Shown piece by piece: positions 21,242 to 24,854 of a DNA stretch of 24,854 nucleotides; within the stretch, counting starts at the first letter, position 1; the number at the start of each line of letters is the position of its first letter. The stretch covers positions 1-24,854 of the forward strand of contig JAZKZE010000149.1 in the NCBI GenBank assembly GCA_045612485.1. The letters are read 5' to 3'. Below the pieces are notes generated by a model, which saw nothing but the letters and a program-made list of their open reading frames with translations, was not told the DNA's origin and made no database searches. Made by a program: the position numbers and the translations under genes. The DNA comes from RGIG5327 sp045612485. GTDB taxonomy: Bacteria > Verrucomicrobiota > Lentisphaeria > Victivallales > UBA1829.

Positions 21242-24004
21242 ATGAAAAAATTTAGTATTCTTTTCTTTGCTTTACTTTTTGCGTGTTCTCTCCATGCTTT
21301 TGACATTGTGAAGAACGGGAAAAGCGTTTCTGTAAATATTCCGGTAAAAGCATCCGAAGCGGAAAAATTTGCCGGAAAGGAACTGGAAACATATCTGTCA
21401 AAAATCACAGGAACGGAAGTAAATGGACTTCTTCCCGGAAAGATCCTGCTGGGGACGCCGGAAAGCAGAAAAGATCTTCCTGCCGTTGTCGCGGAAAAAT
21501 TGAAAAAAAGCAAAAACGATTCCTTTTATCTTTACACAAAAGGTGATACTCTTTATATTGCCGGAAAAAATCCGAAATGTGTGATTTACGGTGTCTGTGA
21601 ACTTCTGGAAAAACTTGGCGTACACTTTTTCTATGCAGGAGAACTTGGAGAGGAAGTTCCGCAGAAAAAGAATCTTTCCATATCCGCTCTCAATGAGTTT
21701 CAGGAAGCACATTACAAATACCGCACTTTCAATGTATGCGGTACAAGCCTTAATTTTCCGGATACTTTCATCTGGATGGCACGCAATAAAATGCACATCA
21801 GCGGCGGCAGGGACTGGCAGCTGCCCCAATACCGTACAAAAGAAGATAAACAGCGTTTCCGGGATTCTCTGGGGATAAGGCCTTATGTGGGCGGTCATGA
21901 ATGGGCGGTAAAAGCCATTCCCGTGAGTATGTTCAAAGAGCACCCTGAATACTTTATTCTCCGGAAAGGCAAAAGAGTCTGTCAGGGAAGAGTGGAACGC
22001 TGTTACTCCAATAAAGAAGTACAGAATCTTGCCATTGAATACTACAAAAACGCTTTGAGAAAAAATCCTGATACAAAAATCTCCATCATTGCCCATGATG
22101 CATCCGACGCTTTCTGCGAATGTGAAAATTGTAAGAAACTTGGTACTTATAATGGCAAATTTTCCATTTCCAATCTTTTCCACGGATTCAAAAAAGGGGT
22201 GATGGATGAAGTGATGAAAGAATTTCCTGATGCGGAAGTTGAAGTTTTTGCCTACTGGAATTACAGACCCGTTCCGGAAAATCCTGCCATAAAGTATAAT
22301 TACAAAAACGCCTATATCCTTTATGCCTCCCATCAGAGATGTAATGCTCATACTTTCACAGAAAAAAATATCTGCAATAAATCTTTCGTGGATGAGATGA
22401 ATGCATGGAAAGGCCGTGCGGGAGCTTTCGGGATCTATGATTACAGATATGATGCACCCAATCATTATGTGCCTTATGAGTGGGTCATAGCGGAAGATTT
22501 CACCATTTTCCGGAAAATGAATGTGATCCAGTGGCGGGATGAAACCCTTACTTTTGAAGGGCATGATGTCAAAGATCCTTACAGAAGAGACAAGGCAAAA
22601 TCCAACTGGCAGGGACACTATATGTCTGCAAAAATGCTGTGGAACAGCTCCCTCGATCCTGTAAAACTTATGGATAAAACCTATGATATTTACTATGGCA
22701 AGGCGTCTTCCGTAATGAAACAGTATCACGCATACCGTAAACAGCTTTGGGATGCCGCCCCCGGTCACAGTGCCATCGGCGGAATGGAAAGAAGTGCCTA
22801 CTGCCTTCTTACTCCCGGAGCCGAAGAAAAACTGCTTGCTTATCTGGATGCCGCTTTGAAAAAGGCGGATACGGAAAAAATAAAGAAACGCATTATTCAG
22901 GACAGGGATTTTCTTGTCAAATACTGGAAAAGCGGTGCAGATAAACTGAAGAAGCGTCTTTCCGGAGCCAAAGAGATCCTGCCCGAATATAATGACGGCA
23001 AAATCGTGATCGACGGGAAACACGATGAGAAAGTATATCTGAAAGCCCGTACAGTAACGGATCTTGTCACCCGGGAACAGAAGGAAGCCGCCGAAAAGAC
23101 CTTTATGCGGGTTGCCTATGATAAGGATTTCCTGTATATTGCTGTCAATGCGGAAAATAAAAAGGCATGGAGCAAAGTAAAAGCGGATGCAAAAGAGCAG
23201 GATGGAGCAGTCTGGAGCGATGATTCCATTGAATTGCAGATCGTTCCTCCGGATCAGAATGGAAAGTATTATCATATTATCGTCAATACACTTGGAACGG
23301 TATATGATTCACAATGCTTTGCCAGTACCTTTGACAGAAAATGGTCTTCCAAAGCGGAAGTGAAAGTGGGATATGCTGATAAGGTATGGAACTATGAGAT
23401 AAAAATCCCCTTTGCTTCTCTGGGGTCAAAACCCGGAGCTTTACCCTGGAGACTGCATTTGATGCGAACCGTCACCAACTTGCAGCCTCCCACATCTCAT
23501 GAATGGAATTCCCTGGACGGGATGCGTCCCTATCAGCCCGATTCCTACCGCCGGATGGTATTCGGTAAAGATCTTATCCGCAACGGGAATTTTGCCGTTC
23601 TTTCTAAAACAAAAATCAACGGGAAAGAGGTCATGTTTCCCAAAGGATGGAGTCTTGCGGGAAGTGATAAATTTAAGATTACCAAAAGTTCCACAGGCAA
23701 TCAGATCTGGACAAGCGGCAACTTCAACAGCGGTTTCGGTGTCCCGAAAGGATTGGAAAGCGGGAAAAATTATCATCTTGTGATCCGGGCGAAAGGAAAA
23801 GGCACGATGAGCATCGGCACCTGGAGCTGGGAGGGATATAATCCCCGAACCAATCACAGAAGATTACATTCTCCCAAATATCAGTTGACAGATGAATTTA
23901 AGGACTATACCTTTACTTTCCCCTGCCTTCCCAAAGAATATTATGTGGTATTGTGGATCTACGGAACAAAGACTATTGAGAATGTATCCTGTACAGTAAA
24001 ATAA
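21242..24004 (+). CDS. Secreted DUF4838 protein with CBM9-like and C-terminal beta-sandwich domains
   Basis: A 920-aa secreted multidomain protein. A signal peptide (1-19, cut after SLHA) is followed by an N-terminal domain (about 20-150) like that of GH67 and GH20-type enzymes (AEKFAGKELETYLSKITG), then the DUF4838 region (about 160-560), which carries the CxCxxC motif at 292-297 (AFCECENC) in an AHDASDAF context. Residues about 582-755 form a family-9-type carbohydrate-binding module (DGKHDEKVYLKA, then YDKDFLYIAVNAEN and WSDDSIELQI). The last about 140 residues (778-920) are a beta-sandwich that is nearly repeated as the next gene. DUF4838 proteins sit in glycan-degradation loci and are suspected glycoside hydrolases, but activity is unproved. 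GGAAAA precedes the start. It is the second gene of the operon under the divergent AraC-type regulator. Confidence 0.88.
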   Translation: MKKFSILFFALLFACSLHAFDIVKNGKSVSVNIPVKASEAEKFAGKELETYLSKITGTEVNGLLPGKILLGTPESRKDLPAVVAEKLKKSKNDSFYLYTKGDTLYIAGKNPKCVIYGVCELLEKLGVHFFYAGELGEEVPQKKNLSISALNEFQEAHYKYRTFNVCGTSLNFPDTFIWMARNKMHISGGRDWQLPQYRTKEDKQRFRDSLGIRPYVGGHEWAVKAIPVSMFKEHPEYFILRKGKRVCQGRVERCYSNKEVQNLAIEYYKNALRKNPDTKISIIAHDASDAFCECENCKKLGTYNGKFSISNLFHGFKKGVMDEVMKEFPDAEVEVFAYWNYRPVPENPAIKYNYKNAYILYASHQRCNAHTFTEKNICNKSFVDEMNAWKGRAGAFGIYDYRYDAPNHYVPYEWVIAEDFTIFRKMNVIQWRDETLTFEGHDVKDPYRRDKAKSNWQGHYMSAKMLWNSSLDPVKLMDKTYDIYYGKASSVMKQYHAYRKQLWDAAPGHSAIGGMERSAYCLLTPGAEEKLLAYLDAALKKADTEKIKKRIIQDRDFLVKYWKSGADKLKKRLSGAKEILPEYNDGKIVIDGKHDEKVYLKARTVTDLVTREQKEAAEKTFMRVAYDKDFLYIAVNAENKKAWSKVKADAKEQDGAVWSDDSIELQIVPPDQNGKYYHIIVNTLGTVYDSQCFASTFDRKWSSKAEVKVGYADKVWNYEIKIPFASLGSKPGALPWRLHLMRTVTNLQPPTSHEWNSLDGMRPYQPDSYRRMVFGKDLIRNGNFAVLSKTKINGKEVMFPKGWSLAGSDKFKITKSSTGNQIWTSGNFNSGFGVPKGLESGKNYHLVIRAKGKGTMSIGTWSWEGYNPRTNHRRLHSPKYQLTDEFKDYTFTFPCLPKEYYVVLWIYGTKTIENVSCTVK

Positions 24005-24023
24005 CAGAAAAGGAGAAAAAACT

Positions 24024-24596
24024 ATGAAAAAACTCATTTTAGCAGCATTGTGTGCCATGTGTGTTCTGCCTGTGACCGCACAGCAGAAAAAAGAAGTAAA
24101 AGTTCCTGCCGTTACCGTAAACGGCGGAGATTTCAAAGAATTGGCAAAAGTCAAGATCAATGGTAAGGAACAACAATTCGTAAAAGGCTGGAATTACTAT
24201 TCCGGCAAGCCCTTCAAAGTGGAAAAAGGAGCTTCAGGGACATACGAAGTAACTACGGATGGTTGTTTCGGCGGTGGTTTCGGGGTTCCAAAAGGATGTC
24301 CTGAAGGGTATGATTACAAAGTAACCATTACTGCCAGGGGAAAAACTCTTTCCCTGCGTACCTGGAGCTGGGAGGGGTATAAAGACCGTACCAATCACAG
24401 AAGATTGACCATTCCCGGTTACAAACTTACCGATACATACAAGGATTACTCCTTTACATTCCCCTGTCTTCCCAAAGAATATTATGTGGTACTGTGGGTG
24501 GATGGAAACAAGACCATAAGCAAGATCAAGTGTGAGCTTGTCCCTGCCGCAGCAAAGGCGGAAAATATAAAAAAGGATGTGGCTGCAAAAAAATAA
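24024..24596 (+). CDS. Secreted stand-alone carbohydrate-binding-like domain, paralogue of the DUF4838 protein C-terminus
   Basis: A 190-aa secreted protein: signal peptide MKKLILAALCAMCVLPVTA, mature start QQKKEV. The mature part aligns end to end with residues about 778-920 of the preceding protein; shared blocks include KINGKE, GFGVPKG, TWSWEGY, RTNHRRL and FTFPCLPKEYYVVLW. It ends in a Lys/Ala-rich tail (AENIKKDVAAKK) not found in the parent. The DNA is also very close in the last block, so the copy arose by tandem partial duplication. The fold is probably a jelly-roll carbohydrate-binding module. Binding and not catalysis is likely, as no acidic catalytic pair is evident. AAGGAG precedes the ATG; the gap to the previous stop is 19 nt. 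It is the last gene before a terminator. Confidence 0.82.
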   Translation: MKKLILAALCAMCVLPVTAQQKKEVKVPAVTVNGGDFKELAKVKINGKEQQFVKGWNYYSGKPFKVEKGASGTYEVTTDGCFGGGFGVPKGCPEGYDYKVTITARGKTLSLRTWSWEGYKDRTNHRRLTIPGYKLTDTYKDYSFTFPCLPKEYYVVLWVDGNKTISKIKCELVPAAAKAENIKKDVAAKK

Positions 24597-24626
24597 TGCA
24601 GAATAAATCCTGATACTCTGAAAAAG

Positions 24627-24675
24627 AGGAAGCAAGCCGGAACCTTTACAGGGGATGTTTTTGCTTCCTTTTTTT
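24627..24675 (+). terminator. Rho-independent terminator after the DUF4838/CBM operon
   Basis: AGGAAGCAA (24627-24635) pairs with TTGCTTCCT (24661-24669) around a 25-nt loop, followed by a run of T to 24675. Confidence 0.8.
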
Positions 24676-24713
24676 GTACTGTAAAGAAAGAAAAAAATGT
24701 ATATGTATGATTT

Positions 24714-24854
24714 CACAGCTGTCCCATAAAATCATGGAAAAAAGAGAAATGTACGGTTGCCAGGCGAGGCGGTTGCCGCCGAGCGCGCAGTGGATGTGCG
24801 AATGAACCGCAGGGCAATCGCCTTGCGGACGCTCACAAGGAATTGTGAGCGTAT
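24714..24854 (+). repeat. Dispersed GC-rich structured repeat, copy 2 (cut by window end)
   Basis: Same 141 nt as 15768-15908, same orientation, offset 8,946. The three differences are at the palindrome flank (T to C), before the first hairpin (T to A) and in GATGAGCG (A to T, giving GATGTGCG). All three hairpins are unchanged (24768-24780, 24807-24828, 24830-24851). The left edge of identity is the same (CACAGCTGT) and the flanks before it differ, which defines the 5' boundary. The 3' boundary is outside the window. Confidence 0.85.

Noticed and set aside
21398..23275. 625-codon minus-strand open frame
   Set aside because: Antisense to the DUF4838 protein; Phe/Ile/His-rich reading typical of an AT-rich opposite strand.
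15768..24854. Composite transposon or genomic island bounded by the two direct repeats
   Set aside because: No transposase, integrase or target duplication is visible, and the genes between the copies look like ordinary chromosomal operons of this lineage.

Overview
The window reads as a chromosomal segment from a Lentisphaerota (Victivallis-like) gut bacterium. This assignment rests on gene content, not on any database search. It contains three separate pseudopilin-like proteins with near-identical N-termini (FTLIELLVVIAIIAILAG) and a C-terminal H-x-DG motif, a DUF4838 secreted carbohydrate-active protein, L-fucose isomerase, and sigma70-like promoters with TATATT-type -10 boxes. Most genes have good Shine-Dalgarno (SD) sites. 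No tRNA, rRNA, CRISPR array or transposase gene was seen.

Layout. 1-1119: 3' part of an SDF-family dicarboxylate/amino-acid symporter, closed by a strong terminator. 1190-2460: AT-rich stretch with no confident gene, apparently holding a decayed membrane-protein gene and two doubtful small ORFs. 2465-4189: an apparently solitary N6-adenine DNA methyltransferase. 4239-5993 (-): fucI with its own promoter. 6150-7699 (-): a two-gene operon of a NodB-like deacetylase candidate and a Nudix hydrolase. 7889-8650: pseudopilin 1, transcribed divergently. 8942-12883: rpsA (ribosomal protein S1), an acidic protein with a possible MmcB-like nuclease fold, and an LpxL/HtrB-type acyltransferase, closed by a strong terminator. 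12965-13300 (-): MIF-like tautomerase, divergent from an MscS channel (13467-14624), which converges on a lipoprotein of the endonuclease/exonuclease/phosphatase family (14628-15476, -). 15480-16310: gene-free region with a GC-rich hairpin-rich repeat, a perfect 17-bp inverted repeat and a bidirectional terminator. 16314-17468 (-): polyol (mannitol-type) dehydrogenase.

The two most distinctive loci come next. At 17579-19416 a consensus promoter and a cobalamin riboswitch control a two-gene unit: pseudopilin 2, then, 3 nt after its stop, a BtuF-like corrinoid-binding protein. At 19434-24596 an AraC-type regulator (-) is divergent from an operon of pseudopilin 3, a DUF4838/CBM9-like secreted protein and a free-standing paralogue of that protein's C-terminal domain.

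Taken together, pseudopilins here sit beside solute-capture and glycan-processing genes, not in a pilus assembly cluster. My inference is that this lineage uses pseudopilin-like surface proteins as cargo or capture components in small nutrient-specific operons, one of them under vitamin B12 control. A second copy of the 15768-15908 repeat begins at 24714 and runs off the window end. It is 97.9% identical (3 substitutions in 141 nt, no gaps) and is an unexplained dispersed element, possibly a structured RNA or a non-autonomous mobile element.
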